Source: Anaerolineales bacterium (GTDB lineage Bacteria > Chloroflexota > Anaerolineae > Anaerolineales > E44-bin32). From it: DNA of 64,000 bases. Each line of letters opens with the position of its first letter. Position 1 is the stretch's first letter. The position numbers and the translations under genes are program-made. Location: NCBI GenBank assembly GCA_016927115.1, contig JAFGNH010000025.1, positions 1 through 64,000 of the forward strand. The letters are read 5' to 3'. The notes beneath the pieces were generated by a model. The model ran no database searches. It was not told where the DNA came from and worked only from the letters and a program-made list of their open reading frames with translations. Positions 30,942-40,407 of this stretch are shown piece after piece.

Positions 30942-31975
30942 TAAATACTCTCTACTACGGGTTTTGATCTGAGCTCATTCAGTGAAGAACAGCCGGAAAC
31001 GAACATCGCTGTACGCAGCTGTTGCAGAAATATTTCTACTGCTTGTGAAGCGCTGTATTCGTCCTGTGATGAAGCAAGGAGGAAGGGCCTGGCGGCGCCG
31101 GCAAGATCTGCGCCCAGAGCGATGCTTTTTGCAGCATCCACACCATTCCGGATACCTCCGGAGGCAATGATTGGCAGTTTTGGATAAGCCTCACGCAAGC
31201 TGAGCAGGGCATCTGCTGTTGGGATTCCCCAGTTGTTGAATGCGTCAGCAACTTCATGCAGCATGTGGCCTCCAGCGCGGATTTTCTCTACTTTTGCCCA
31301 GGAAGTTCCTCCCGCACCTGCGATGTCGATCACCTGTACTCCGGCATTCACAAGCTGACGGGTAGTGGCGACATCAATTCCCCAGCCAACTTCTTTGATG
31401 AGCACAGGAACTTCCAGCGCATGGCAGACAGCTTCTATTTTCTTTAGCAAGCCGGAAAAATTGGTTTCTCCTTCGATCTGCAGGGCTTCCTGAAGTGGAT
31501 TCAGGTGGAGGAAAAGACCATCAGCATGCAGCAGATCTACAGCATAACGGCAGGTGTCAATACTGTAGCCGTAATTAAGCTGAACAGCCCCCAGGTTCGC
31601 AAAGATCAGTGTGTTTGGTGCAGCTTCCCGGACGATGGAGAAAGAGCGTGCAGTTTCAGGATCTTCCACGAAAGCTCGCTGGGATCCGACTCCAATGGCG
31701 ATTCGGTGTTCTTCTGCTGCGATAGCCAGCTGCCGATTCAGAATCCTGGCTTTTTCTGTTCCACCTGTCATCGAGGAGATCAGAACGGGGGCATTCAATC
31801 GTGTGCCCAGGAATGTTGTATCGGTCTGTATATCCGCCAGATTGATTTCCGGCAGTGCTTTATGGATCATTCTGAATCGCTCGAATCCAGATGTAATTCC
31901 GGATCTCACGTCATGCTCAAGATTGATCCTGATATGGTCATTCTTTCGTTGTGGAAGTTGCGTATCTTCAGGCAT
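30941..31975 (-). CDS. fni: Type 2 isopentenyl-diphosphate delta-isomerase
   Basis: A 344-residue FMN- and NADPH-dependent isomerase interconverting IPP and DMAPP. Family motifs include RKNDHIRI near the start, [10 protein letters not shown], the FMN-binding [29 protein letters not shown] and [20 protein letters not shown]. It is coupled to the prenyltransferase gene and divergent from acpP. Confidence 0.96.
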   Translation of the reverse strand: MPEDTQLPQRKNDHIRINLEHDVRSGITSGFERFRMIHKALPEINLADIQTDTTFLGTRLNAPVLISSMTGGTEKARILNRQLAIAAEEHRIAIGVGSQRAFVEDPETARSFSIVREAAPNTLIFANLGAVQLNYGYSIDTCRYAVDLLHADGLFLHLNPLQEALQIEGETNFSGLLKKIEAVCHALEVPVLIKEVGWGIDVATTRQLVNAGVQVIDIAGAGGTSWAKVEKIRAGGHMLHEVADAFNNWGIPTADALLSLREAYPKLPIIASGGIRNGVDAAKSIALGADLAGAARPFLLASSQDEYSASQAVEIFLQQLRTAMFVSGCSSLNELRSKPVVESI

Positions 31976-32023
31976 AGTTATGTGTTCAACACTCTGAATG
32001 GGTTTGGAATTTTATTAATCAGC

Positions 32024-32052
32024 TTGCATACTCACAGACCCTTGCTTACAAT
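32024..32052 (+). promoter_or_regulatory. Sigma-70-type promoter of acpP
   Basis: TTGCAT (32024-32029), 17-bp spacer, TACAAT (32047-32052); predicted leader about 34 nt. Confidence 0.65.
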
Positions 32053-32092
32053 CAGGATACTGACTTACTCTCAAACACCTCTGGAGGTAATT

Positions 32093-32329
32093 ATGGCAGA
32101 CACATTCGCAGAAGTAAAAGGAATCATTGTGGAATTGTTAGGTGTCGAGGATTCAAAGGTTACCCTTGAATCCCGTTTTCGGGAAGATCTCGAAGCGGAT
32201 TCCCTCGACCTTGTTGAGCTGATCATGGCTTTCGAAGAAAAGTATGGCGGCGAAATTTCAGATGAAGAGGCACAGAAGATTCAATCTGTGGGTGACATTG
32301 TCGGCTATATTGAAGCGAATATGAAATAG
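32093..32329 (+). CDS. acpP: Acyl carrier protein
   Basis: A 78-residue acidic carrier protein for fatty acid synthesis. The phosphopantetheine site is the Ser of [10 protein letters not shown]. The ATG at 32093 follows GGAGG by 5 nt; the frame is open far upstream but has no business in the divergent isomerase gene. It has its own promoter and terminator. plsX, its downstream partner, lies separately at 45-46 kb. Confidence 0.96.
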   Translation: MADTFAEVKGIIVELLGVEDSKVTLESRFREDLEADSLDLVELIMAFEEKYGGEISDEEAQKIQSVGDIVGYIEANMK

Positions 32330-32415
32330 TTCATCTTCATTTACAGCGGTATCAAACGTTGACCTGACAGGATTCTTGCTTCTTGATGCCGGATGTGAGG
32401 AACAATCTGGTATGG

Positions 32416-32452
32416 AGCCGGGAATAGCAACTGGATTCTCGGCTGTTTTTTT
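32416..32452 (+). terminator. Terminator of acpP
   Basis: 10-bp stem (32416-32425 with 32435-32444, one G-T wobble), 9-nt loop, then G and a run of seven T. Confidence 0.85.
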
Positions 32453-32649
32453 ACTTGTTTGGCAGTATCTCATTACAACAGTCACGTGATGGCTTTATCT
32501 ATTCATACAATAACGTGGCAACAATACATCATGCTGTAAGTTATGACCCATAGTGTACTCAGAGTTCGGAATAAAGAAATCGGAGGATGGTAGTTGAGGT
32601 TGAGAACCACTTTTCCGCTGTTTGTGAATGCCCATTATATGCAAAGAGA
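32453..32649. other. Intergenic stretch without recognised feature
   Basis: AT-rich sequence between the acpP terminator and the next hairpin. A 60-codon open frame from 32587 is not supported (it runs through the hairpin). No RNA gene seen. Confidence 0.45.
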
Positions 32650-32682
32650 AAGGGCTGTCCTGTGATTTATGGAACAGCCCTT
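32650..32682 (-). terminator. Probable terminator of the beta-flower protein gene
   Basis: Arms AAGGGCTGTCC (32650-32660) and GGAACAGCCCTT (32671-32682) pair with a single bulged base around a 10-nt loop. On the minus strand it is followed by a T-rich tract (CTTTCTCTTTG), so it probably ends transcription 42 bp after the gene at 32725. Confidence 0.6.
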
Positions 32683-32724
32683 AATTATATTCAAACAAAC
32701 CGCTTTTATCTTGTGGGGGGGTGC

Positions 32725-33117
32725 TTAATCCATATCTTTCTTCTTCATCCCGGTATCAATCGTGTGTAGAAGTTCGGGTGCATCTTCGAGAACATCAATG
32801 AGATTATAAGGCAGTTCCGACATCATGGGAGGGAGTGGGGCGTTTGCAATTGATTGTATCTTTTCCGGGATTGGCGGAATAGTTGCATGGTGTCCATTTG
32901 ATCCATTCACGCGTTGGCGAACAATTCGAGGGCCATCTGTGATCCAACCCACGTACGCGCCTTCAACATTGTAGACAGACTTGTCTTTCTGAACCCAGCC
33001 AATCCATTCCCCTTGTATGTTATATAGATAGGGATACATCATAATTGCCGAGAAATCACCGGGAGTAGTGTATATCGGAATTTTAGTTCCATGCTGCTTA
33101 ATACCGTTTTCTAGCAT
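32725..33117 (-). CDS. Small protein with tandem Y-N-x2-G-x4-GW repeats (beta-flower-like)
   Basis: A 130-residue soluble protein. Two clear repeats, YNIQGEWIGWV and YNVEGAYVGWI, preceded by a weaker one, resemble the short strand-turn repeats of 4-fold beta-flower proteins. The second half is Pro-rich and then acidic, with no motif. The start chosen is ATG at 33117, five nt after AGGAGG; a GTG two codons upstream overlaps that site. Monocistronic. Function unknown. Confidence 0.65.
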   Translation of the reverse strand: MLENGIKQHGTKIPIYTTPGDFSAIMMYPYLYNIQGEWIGWVQKDKSVYNVEGAYVGWITDGPRIVRQRVNGSNGHHATIPPIPEKIQSIANAPLPPMMSELPYNLIDVLEDAPELLHTIDTGMKKKDMD

Positions 33118-33325
33118 TGGCACCTCCTTGATGACCCAGCTTATGGCTGTGTTCAGATCAATTGCGGGGGACAGGTTTATTTCTTGAGCAGAAAGAACCG
33201 GGAAAAGGAAACGCTCAAACAGATCAACCTTCCACTTCTATATATACCTATTATCGCGGATATTTTCCACCCGTAAAGAAGTACTGGTTGAATTAACTCT
33301 GAATTTATCCATAGGCCAGTGAAAT

Positions 33326-33835
33326 TTACTGTATATCGGAGTAAGTCCAGAGCCGGTTTGCACCAAAATTCCAGAACATAACAACGATCACAGCAATTGC
33401 CAGGGCTAGATTCCTGCCGAGTGTAACGCTGTCCAATGTGCCAGGGAGAATACTGAGCAGCTTGTTGACTGCACTTGGTTGAGCCAGGAGTGGCAGAAGC
33501 TTGTTCTCTGAAAAGGAAATCATCGGCTTTTCAGACAAGACAAACACCGGCGTACGGATAACCCAGCCAACGATATTAATAAGGAAGAATTGAGAAGCCT
33601 GTCGGAGTACTGGTTTTGACCGCGAATCCGGATAGGTCCATATACGGTTCCAGAAGAAGTTACTGGCTACAGCGGCGATAAAGGATAAGGTGCTGGCTGC
33701 AACACTCCAGACATTAAATACTCCATTCAGCAGATTAAAAGTGCCAAAATCAACGACTGCACCAATAGCACCGACTACCATGAATTTGATGAAGCGTTTG
33801 CTTTCACGCTTGATCCGGGCTGATTTTATGCTCAT
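33326..33835 (-). CDS. GtrA family membrane protein
   Basis: A 169-residue protein with four predicted TM helices and the GtrA signature ([22 protein letters not shown]...[15 protein letters not shown]...[10 protein letters not shown]). These proteins are linked to flipping of lipid-linked sugars used for cell-surface glycosylation. An unusually long loop lies between helices 3 and 4. Its start overlaps the stop of the UDP-sugar enzyme gene by 4 bp, so both probably serve surface polysaccharide synthesis. Confidence 0.88.
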   Translation of the reverse strand: MSIKSARIKRESKRFIKFMVVGAIGAVVDFGTFNLLNGVFNVWSVAASTLSFIAAVASNFFWNRIWTYPDSRSKPVLRQASQFFLINIVGWVIRTPVFVLSEKPMISFSENKLLPLLAQPSAVNKLLSILPGTLDSVTLGRNLALAIAVIVVMFWNFGANRLWTYSDIQ

Positions 33836-34782
33836 AAGCGGCTGCGAAAATCATTAATGGTTTGTTCTAGGCCAGATGATAAGGAAACAGAGGGCGACCA
33901 GCCGAGGATTTCAAGCGCCCGGGAAATATCCGGCTTTCTACGCTGAGGATCTTCCGGGTCTCGACTGTCGGGTTCGATCTTCAAACCGCCCTGATTTGCG
34001 GTTATTTCATTGATCGTATTGGCCAATTCGATGATTGTCATTTCGTTGGGATTACCAATATTTACCGGCTCGTGAAAATCCGACATCAGCAGCCGGACGA
34101 TTCCATCAACCAGGTCATCGATATAGCAGAAGCTGCGTGTTTGTTCCCCGTCTCCGTAGATTGTAAGCGGTTTATTCTCAAGCGCCTGGCAGATAAAGTT
34201 CGGGACTACACGGCCGTCATCAAGGCGCATTCTTGGGCCATAGGTGTTGAAAATACGCACGATACGGGTATCAAGGTTGTGATAGCGGTGATACGCCATG
34301 GTGATAGCTTCTGCAAACCGCTTCGCTTCATCGTAAACCGAACGAGGACCGATCGGGTCGACGAATCCTCGATAGGATTCTTTCTGGGGGTGTTCCTGTG
34401 GATCTCCGTAGACTTCGGATGTCGAAGCGAGCAGGAAGCGAGCCTGATGTGCATTGGCTACACCAAGTGCGTTATGGGTGCCAAGTGACCCCACTTTAAG
34501 GGTCTGAATCGGCAGATTCGGGTATCCAAAGGGAGATGCTGCATTAGGGCTGGCTGGTGATGCAAAGTGCAAAACGGCATCCAATTTGCCCGGGATAAAA
34601 ATAAAGTTGGATACATCAAGCTTATAGAACTCAAAGTCATCTCTTCCGAATAGATGCTGAATATTTTCGAGACTTCCTGTAACCAGATTATCTACCACGG
34701 CAACCTGGTGATTCTCTTGCAGCAGGCGATCACATAAATGGGATCCAATAAAACCAGCGCCACCTGTAATTAATATTCTCAC
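33832..34782 (-). CDS. NAD-dependent sugar epimerase/UDP-glucuronate decarboxylase-like
   Basis: A 316-residue extended short-chain dehydrogenase. Rossmann motif [10 protein letters not shown], the STSEVYGDP and YDEAKR catalytic Ser/Tyr/Lys segments, [10 protein letters not shown] and [11 protein letters not shown] are characteristic of UDP-glucuronate decarboxylase (UXS), which makes UDP-xylose. GTG start at 34782 with AGGAGAG. Other sugar epimerases share much of this pattern, so the substrate is likely but not certain. Confidence 0.87.
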   Translation of the reverse strand: MRILITGGAGFIGSHLCDRLLQENHQVAVVDNLVTGSLENIQHLFGRDDFEFYKLDVSNFIFIPGKLDAVLHFASPASPNAASPFGYPNLPIQTLKVGSLGTHNALGVANAHQARFLLASTSEVYGDPQEHPQKESYRGFVDPIGPRSVYDEAKRFAEAITMAYHRYHNLDTRIVRIFNTYGPRMRLDDGRVVPNFICQALENKPLTIYGDGEQTRSFCYIDDLVDGIVRLLMSDFHEPVNIGNPNEMTIIELANTINEITANQGGLKIEPDSRDPEDPQRRKPDISRALEILGWSPSVSLSSGLEQTINDFRSRL

Positions 34783-34836
34783 GTTCTCTCTCCTGTTCCA
34801 GTAAAAACCGACATGTATCCTACCACCAGTGCTGCT

Positions 34837-36435
34837 TCACTTCCAGTCACAGGCAGTAACCTGCCCACTGCCGGTGAGCTGGGATGCGTCCTCATCTGTC
34901 GTGTTGTATAACCAGAGATCCTGATTATGGATGAAGAGAATTGCTTCATCATAGGGTGATGGAATGGGTGGGTAGGGTTCGAGCCCGATTGTATTGTCCG
35001 GGGGAAAGAGGCTGCTGAAGTTGCTTCCGTCAGTATCCAGCCGAGCAAGGTTGTAACGAGTATTCATCAACTGGGCGGCGTTGACAGGCGTAAGCAAAAT
35101 GAGCCAGGTGTCTGTAATCTCATGGTCCCGGATGGAGATGGTGGGGTAAGCAAAAATGCCCGTTTGCTCAAGTAGAACCTGCCCGGATCGCGACGTAGTG
35201 TCCAGTGCCAGCAGCGAGAAAGAGCCCGGATTCTGTGTGGTGTATGCCTGGTTTCCTTCGCTGTGGATATGCACATAGAGAATCTGGCTTTCAGGCCCCC
35301 AGGCTATATCAGGTGTCCACACATAATCATTCCCGACTTCAAAAGGCACAACCTCCAGCAGCGTTTCAAAAGAAGGGTTGCCAGGGTCGACGAGGCCGAT
35401 GGCATCCGCCCGGGTAAATGCAAACCGGGAAGCATCCGGTGACCAGGAAAAGAATGTTCCCCACCATCCGTACTGCCCTCCCGGATTTTCCTCAAGTACA
35501 ATCTCGGTTTGCAGCAATCTGCCTCCCGGGCTTAGGGACAGGATTCTCAGATCATTGTTTGCCTGCCAGCCGGGAGAGGAGGAGCGCGGTTCCACGGTGC
35601 TGTATGCGATCTGATAATTGTCCCTGGTGGGTTTGGGAGACCAGGACGCAAAGTGGACAACGTTACTGATTTTCAGATCGATGGGCTCAAGATCGGAGTT
35701 ATCTGTTGATATGATCCATAACGAATTGATCTCCTCACCTTCCTGATGCTCATCAGCGCGGGAATAAAGCAGCCATTTACCGTCAGGAGATAACTCAAAT
35801 ATTCTGCTGTCCAGGTCTCCAGTAAGAACCAGTGGTTGTTTCGTGTGAGAAGTGCCGTGCATCATCCACGCATTACCTGCATCGATATAAACAATCATCC
35901 CTTCCAGCTGCACCGGTAAATAAGAAGGCTGCACACCAACCATCAAAATTTCTGTCCGGGGAGGGGTTAATGTGACGCGGTTGGCGATTGTCTGGGAGGT
36001 TTCAACACCGTCAATGAACAGGATTCGAATGGTGATTTCTTCCAGGCCATTTTCTCCAGGTTGGAGCATAATTTTATCGCCGGCAGGCAGGCTTTCACTG
36101 TGAATATTCTGGCGTGTGAATGGAAGGATCGCAGTTTCAATTTCGAATTCTTCTCTGACACGGGAAAGGGTGATCGTTGTATCCACATTCAGAACGCTGA
36201 ACAACGGCGGGTCGACCTGGTCCAGTGCTCCGGTGGAAAATTCGGCTTTCTCCAGCGCCTCGCGGACGGTGGTTCCACGCGGAAGAGAGAGTGTTATCGT
36301 TTGATTGTCTGCCTGAATGGAAACAGAAATCTGTTGGGAGTCGGTTGATGAGCATGATCCGGAAAACAGCAGGATCATGCCAAGTATAAGCAGAACCAGA
36401 TTGTTACCTGTCAGGTGCTTCATTGCTGCTCGCAT
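34837..36435 (-). CDS. Lipoprotein with ubiquitin-like/G5 N-terminus and TolB-like propeller
   Basis: A 532-residue exported lipoprotein: signal with lipobox (LLFSGSC), a region like the DUF348 domain of resuscitation-promoting factors (VSIQADNQTITLSLPRGTTVREAL), a G5-like segment (about 115-160, ending ANRVTLTPPRTEI), and then WD40/TolB-type blades (ELSPDGKWLLYSR, FASWSPKP, FFSWSPDASRFAFTR, DIAWGPESQILYV). G5 domains bind cell-wall sugars. A second ATG four codons in is an alternative start. It lies 30 bp after another lipoprotein gene and is probably cotranscribed. Confidence 0.78.
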   Translation of the reverse strand: MRAAMKHLTGNNLVLLILGMILLFSGSCSSTDSQQISVSIQADNQTITLSLPRGTTVREALEKAEFSTGALDQVDPPLFSVLNVDTTITLSRVREEFEIETAILPFTRQNIHSESLPAGDKIMLQPGENGLEEITIRILFIDGVETSQTIANRVTLTPPRTEILMVGVQPSYLPVQLEGMIVYIDAGNAWMMHGTSHTKQPLVLTGDLDSRIFELSPDGKWLLYSRADEHQEGEEINSLWIISTDNSDLEPIDLKISNVVHFASWSPKPTRDNYQIAYSTVEPRSSSPGWQANNDLRILSLSPGGRLLQTEIVLEENPGGQYGWWGTFFSWSPDASRFAFTRADAIGLVDPGNPSFETLLEVVPFEVGNDYVWTPDIAWGPESQILYVHIHSEGNQAYTTQNPGSFSLLALDTTSRSGQVLLEQTGIFAYPTISIRDHEITDTWLILLTPVNAAQLMNTRYNLARLDTDGSNFSSLFPPDNTIGLEPYPPIPSPYDEAILFIHNQDLWLYNTTDEDASQLTGSGQVTACDWK

Positions 36436-36465
36436 ATCCCGCTGGTATAATCCTGAGGTGTGCCG

Positions 36466-37056
36466 TCAGCGAAGTTTCCCAACCAGTGCCAATTCTCCGC
36501 CGGCAATTGCAATCGATTGAATACGAATCCCGGTAGCGAATGATCCGATGCTTCCGGTGAATGCTTCAGTAAGGACACTTGAGATGCTGGAGCGCAGTGC
36601 CTCAGGCATCGGGAAGGGTCCAAGGTCAGCAGAGATGATTTCAAACGACAGATCTCCCGTTTCTGTTAAAACGGGCAGAATTGAGATCAAAACAGAAGTC
36701 TCCAGATAGAATTGGGTGGCTGTTCCGTAGATCTGCAGTGTACCATCTCTCAGGTAGACCTGTGGGGATGTGATGAGCGCTTTTTCCTGACTGGCAAGGC
36801 GCTGAGCGAGGAAACTGGTTAATTGTGCTTCGTTAAAAATGACCATTACTTCCCCGGATTCGTCGACACCCTGAATCGCTGATTCCCAGATCTGAGAGAA
36901 CGACTGAGCCATATCGTCGGATGCCTGAATGACCGATCCGGGCGCAGCTGGACCCCCGATGTTGATCTGACAGGCCAGCGAAGCAGTTGACAGTGCAAGT
37001 ATAAACAGCATCAGGGCAGACCGTGCTGAATGGAGCGAGTGATTTGACTGAGTCAA
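36466..37056 (-). CDS. Exported lipid-binding-like lipoprotein (YpmS/LmeA type)
   Basis: A 196-residue protein with an N-terminal hydrophobic signal (LMLFILALSTASLAC) that may be cut at Cys. The mature part (VMVIFNEAQLTSFLAQ...LRDGTLQIYGTA...) resembles YpmS/LmeA-like proteins, which bind lipids or polymers outside the cell. The start chosen is TTG at 37056, nine nt after AGGAG; the frame stays open upstream, but that stretch overlaps scpB coding. The 5' ends of this gene and scpB overlap head to head. Confidence 0.65.
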   Translation of the reverse strand: MTQSNHSLHSARSALMLFILALSTASLACQINIGGPAAPGSVIQASDDMAQSFSQIWESAIQGVDESGEVMVIFNEAQLTSFLAQRLASQEKALITSPQVYLRDGTLQIYGTATQFYLETSVLISILPVLTETGDLSFEIISADLGPFPMPEALRSSISSVLTEAFTGSIGSFATGIRIQSIAIAGGELALVGKLR

Positions 37057-37721
37057 GGCAAAATTCTCCTGAAATTGAATCCGAACGCGATTATAGCACG
37101 AACGAACAGAACAAACAGGATGAGCACCTGCAGGATGAGGTTCAAAAACAGGAACTGAGCATCGAATCTCGCCTGGAGGCGCTTTTATTTGTCTCTCCGT
37201 TTCCAACCCCGCTTTCACAGTTTGCTACCGTACTGGAAGTCACCACCCGAACGGTTGAAAAAGCAGTTGAGATATTAATTGAAACCTATCGGGAAAGAGG
37301 GATCAGACTACAGCTGCATGCGGGAAAGGCACAGCTTGTATCAGCACCTGAGGCGTCTCAGGATGTACAGACTTTTCTAAATCTGGAGAGTACAACGCGA
37401 CTGACAAAAGCTGCGCTGGAGGTATTGAGTATCGTTGCTTACCTGGGCCCGGTTACACGACCACAGATTGATGCAATCCGCGGGGTGAATTCAGACAGTG
37501 TGTTGCGAACAATTCTGCGTTACGGGCTGATTGAAGAAACCGGTCGCAGTGAAGGCCCTGGTCGACCATTTCTCTATGCTGTAACCTCTGAGTTCCTGCA
37601 GAGTTTTGGTCTTGAATCGCTGGATTCGCTGCCGAAACTCGGTGTCACGCTTGATGTAGAGCAGCGGGGGGCTCTTGTGGAGACAGATTCTGAAGAGAAC
37701 GACATTTCCATGGTGGAGTAA
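37023..37721 (+). CDS. scpB: Segregation and condensation protein B
   Basis: Winged-helix subunit of the SMC-ScpAB condensin, which organises newly replicated chromosomes. The core [22 protein letters not shown] and the segment [35 protein letters not shown]-type (about 120-155) with [16 protein letters not shown] are diagnostic. About 40 acidic residues precede the core. Start is GTG 37023 or, with a better site (GGAG), TTG 37044. scpA is not in the window. Confidence 0.9.
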   Translation: [232 protein letters not shown]

Positions 37722-37914
37722 TACCCCAGGAAAGCGGGATTTAAAACCGGAAAAATCGGATTTACAGGCAGGGTCAGTTGTGCGATCTGCCGGGATGGGA
37801 AAGGTATGTGTGTTCTCCCGAATTATCATTCGGAACACAGAAAACGCCTTCGCTATCAGCGTGTGCGGCAAATACAGAAGTATGAACCGGGTATAATGAC
37901 ATCCGGGAGGACAG

Positions 37915-38700
37915 ATGGAAGAGAGACTTCAGAAGATTCTGGCACAGGCCGGGATTGGTTCCAGGCGGTCCTGTGAAAAGTTGATCCAGCAGAGATTGGT
38001 CACGGTGAATGGGAAAACTGCCGTGCTTGGACAGAAAGCTGACCTCGGTATTGATACTATTGCAGTCAAGGGACAGCGTATCAACGGCGAGGAAGAGAAA
38101 GTCTATATCGCTCTCTATAAACCAAGAGGAGTCCTTTCCACAGTAAAAACACCGGAAGATGTAAAGACAGTACTGGACATGGTGGACCACCCGGCACGGC
38201 TGTATCCGGTCGGGCGATTGGATCGGGACAGTGAAGGGCTGATATTATTAACGAATGATGGTGACCTGGCATACCAGCTCTCTCATCCGAGGTTCGGCCA
38301 TGAGAAGACCTATCGGGTGCTGGTAGCCCGCCAGCCGGAACCAGAAATGCTGGAAGCGTGGCGTTCGGGGGTTGAAATGCCGGATGGGTATAAAACAAAG
38401 CCGGTCCAGGTTGATATTGCTGGTACAAAAGGCCGTGGTGTCTGGTTAAATATCAGGATGAAAGAAGGGCGGAAGCGCCAGATACGTGAAATGGCGCGCT
38501 CGATAGGGCTGCCTGTAGTGAGTATCAAGCGAGTACAGATAGGTCCCCTCAAATTGGGGGGATTAAAACCAGGGGAGTGGCGTGTATTGACACAGCAGGA
38601 GAAACAGGCACTGCTGACTTCGGTCAGAGGAACGGGGGTGAAATCAAAAGCTGCGACAACCTCAACCCGCAAGAGAGACCATCGCCGGAAGGATACGTAA
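37915..38700 (+). CDS. RluB/RsuA-type pseudouridine synthase
   Basis: A 261-residue rRNA pseudouridine synthase. N-terminal S4 RNA-binding domain (ERLQKILAQAGIGSRRSCEKLIQQRLVTVNG), catalytic aspartate in GRLDRDSEGLILLTNDG, and the KTYRVLV and RKRQIREM segments of the RsuA/RluB family. The C-terminal 25 residues are a basic tail. It lies 193 bp downstream of scpB, the usual neighbour in many bacteria. Confidence 0.93.
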   Translation: MEERLQKILAQAGIGSRRSCEKLIQQRLVTVNGKTAVLGQKADLGIDTIAVKGQRINGEEEKVYIALYKPRGVLSTVKTPEDVKTVLDMVDHPARLYPVGRLDRDSEGLILLTNDGDLAYQLSHPRFGHEKTYRVLVARQPEPEMLEAWRSGVEMPDGYKTKPVQVDIAGTKGRGVWLNIRMKEGRKRQIREMARSIGLPVVSIKRVQIGPLKLGGLKPGEWRVLTQQEKQALLTSVRGTGVKSKAATTSTRKRDHRRKDT

Positions 38701-39264
38701 GGCAGACCACCCCCAGGATGAATGAAGTTGCCAGAGGCTGGAATGCTTTCCCTGTATGAGGAGATCCTGGAGAAGGAGACCCATGGTTCAAGAGAGGTTT
38801 TCGAGAATGGTTGTGTTTGAGGAATTCATCTGAACAGGTTTATATTCTGTCTAAGCCGGTTTATAATGGGGTTCGCTATCAATCTAATTGGAGCCTGGAT
38901 CTGAATACGGATCAGATTGTACAGAAGCGCAAGCGCAGACTTGTGACAGGATTGTGCCGCCGTTTTCTACAAACGGATATTAACTGCCACATCACACATT
39001 CTCAAGCTGTATATAAAGAATCATACATTCGATATGGGAGCAGTGGGGCGTGCTCTGAACCATTACTGATTCATATTCGGATTGAAGTTCCAAACTCCAG
39101 AGACCCTGACGAAAAAGTATTTCTTCTTTCCAATCCCAAGCGGAACAATAATCTTAACCGGCAGCATAGTCAAATGCCAGCAGAGTATATGTTCAGATCT
39201 GACAACGGCTTTTCCAGATTTATGGAAGGTGCGAACAGCTGCGCTAAACGAAAAAGGAGCGAGC
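38701..39264. other. Long untranslated stretch before sucC
   Basis: About 560 bp. It has lower GC than its neighbours and a candidate promoter at 38839-38867 (TTTATA, 17 bp, TATAAT), which would leave a leader of almost 400 nt before sucC. A 6-bp dyad (ATCTGA/TCAGAT) lies near 38900. A 155-codon open frame at 38811-39278 is not convincing as a gene. No riboswitch class recognised. Confidence 0.5.
38839..38867 (+). promoter_or_regulatory. Candidate promoter of sucCD
   Basis: TTTATA (38839-38844), 17-bp spacer, TATAAT (38862-38867). The -10 is perfect; the -35 matches at four of six positions. Confidence 0.4.
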
Positions 39265-40407
39265 ATGAAAATACATGAATACCAGTCGAAAATAATTTTT
39301 GCCGAACATGGTATACCGATTCCTGCAGGGCGGGTTGCTGCATCAGCAAAAGAAGTGAAATCCATTGCGGCAGAGTTGGGTGGCCGGGTGGTTGTAAAAT
39401 CTCAGGTACTGGTAGGGGGCAGGGGTAAGGCAGGGGGCATTCGTGTTGCGGAAACACCCGAAGAAGCTGAAGGTATTGCTACGAAAATCCTCGGTATGAC
39501 TATCAAGGGGCTGCCGGTCCGCAAGGTCCTCGTTGATGAAGCCGCAAGCATAAAAAGCGAAATCTATCTGGGTATCACAAATGATCGCACAAACCGCTGT
39601 CCAGTAATGATAGCTTCTGCTGAGGGTGGAGTTGAAATTGAGGAAGTGGCTCGAAAGGACCCTGGAAAGATCATCCGTGTTCGTATAGATCCGCTGCTGG
39701 GGTTAAGGGATTACCAGTCACGCTACCTTGCGCAGATGATTGAACTGCCCAGGTCCTTCTGGCGGGAGTTTCTAAAGATCACGAGGGGGTTGTACGCCAG
39801 CTATGTGGACACCGATGCTTCTCTCGCAGAGATAAATCCGCTGGTTATCACAGACGATAAGCGACTGCTGGCACTGGATGGGAAGATGGTCGTGGATGAT
39901 AATGGTTTGTTTATCCACCCTGAACTTGAAGAAATGCGAGACGATGATGAAATTAAAAAAGAAGAGCGCCAGGCCCGTATGTATGGCCTATCTTATGTCA
40001 AACTAGAAGGCAATATTGGCTGTATGGTTAATGGTGCGGGACTCGCGATGGCGACAATGGATGTGATCAAACTGTTCGGAGGTGAGCCGGCAAACTTTTT
40101 GGATATCGGAGGTGGAGCGAGCGCAGAGAAAGTTGCATCTGCGATTCGAATAATCCTGTCTGATTCCAACGTAAAGGCAATACTTTTCAATGTCTTCGGT
40201 GGCATTACCCGCTGTGATGAGGTTGCCCGGGGTATATTGTCAGCAATGGAAACCATCGATACTAGTGTACCCATGGTTGTCCGCCTGATCGGAACGAATG
40301 AAGCAGAAGGGAGGAGACTGCTTCAAGGTCAAAGTATGACCGTGGCCACCTCGCTGGTAGATGCCGCCCAGAAAGCCGTCAGCCTTGCGAAGGAGGGCGT
40401 ACAATGA
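39265..40407 (+). CDS. sucC: Succinate--CoA ligase beta subunit
   Basis: ADP/GDP-forming beta subunit of succinyl-CoA synthetase (TCA cycle, or succinyl-CoA/CoA exchange in anaerobes). 380 residues with an ATP-grasp domain ([43 protein letters not shown]) and the CoA-ligase domain ([37 protein letters not shown]). The ATG at 39265, five nt after AGGAG, gives the standard N-terminus; a longer open frame upstream is not used. Overlaps sucD by 4 bp. Confidence 0.96.
   Translation: MKIHEYQSKIIFAEHGIPIPAGRVAASAKEVKSIAAELGGRVVVKSQVLVGGRGKAGGIRVAETPEEAEGIATKILGMTIKGLPVRKVLVDEAASIKSEIYLGITNDRTNRCPVMIASAEGGVEIEEVARKDPGKIIRVRIDPLLGLRDYQSRYLAQMIELPRSFWREFLKITRGLYASYVDTDASLAEINPLVITDDKRLLALDGKMVVDDNGLFIHPELEEMRDDDEIKKEERQARMYGLSYVKLEGNIGCMVNGAGLAMATMDVIKLFGGEPANFLDIGGGASAEKVASAIRIILSDSNVKAILFNVFGGITRCDEVARGILSAMETIDTSVPMVVRLIGTNEAEGRRLLQGQSMTVATSLVDAAQKAVSLAKEGVQ

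Noticed and set aside
31505-32092. Long in-frame extension upstream of acpP
   Set aside because: Antisense to the type 2 IPP isomerase gene; GGAGG and the start at 32093 give the standard ACP length.
32587-32769. 60-codon open frame with an apparent GGAGG
   Set aside because: It reads through the probable terminator and into the convergent gene; sequence resembles no protein.
38811-39278. 155-codon open frame before sucC
   Set aside because: No family likeness, no ribosome binding site, atypical composition, and overlaps the sucC start region.
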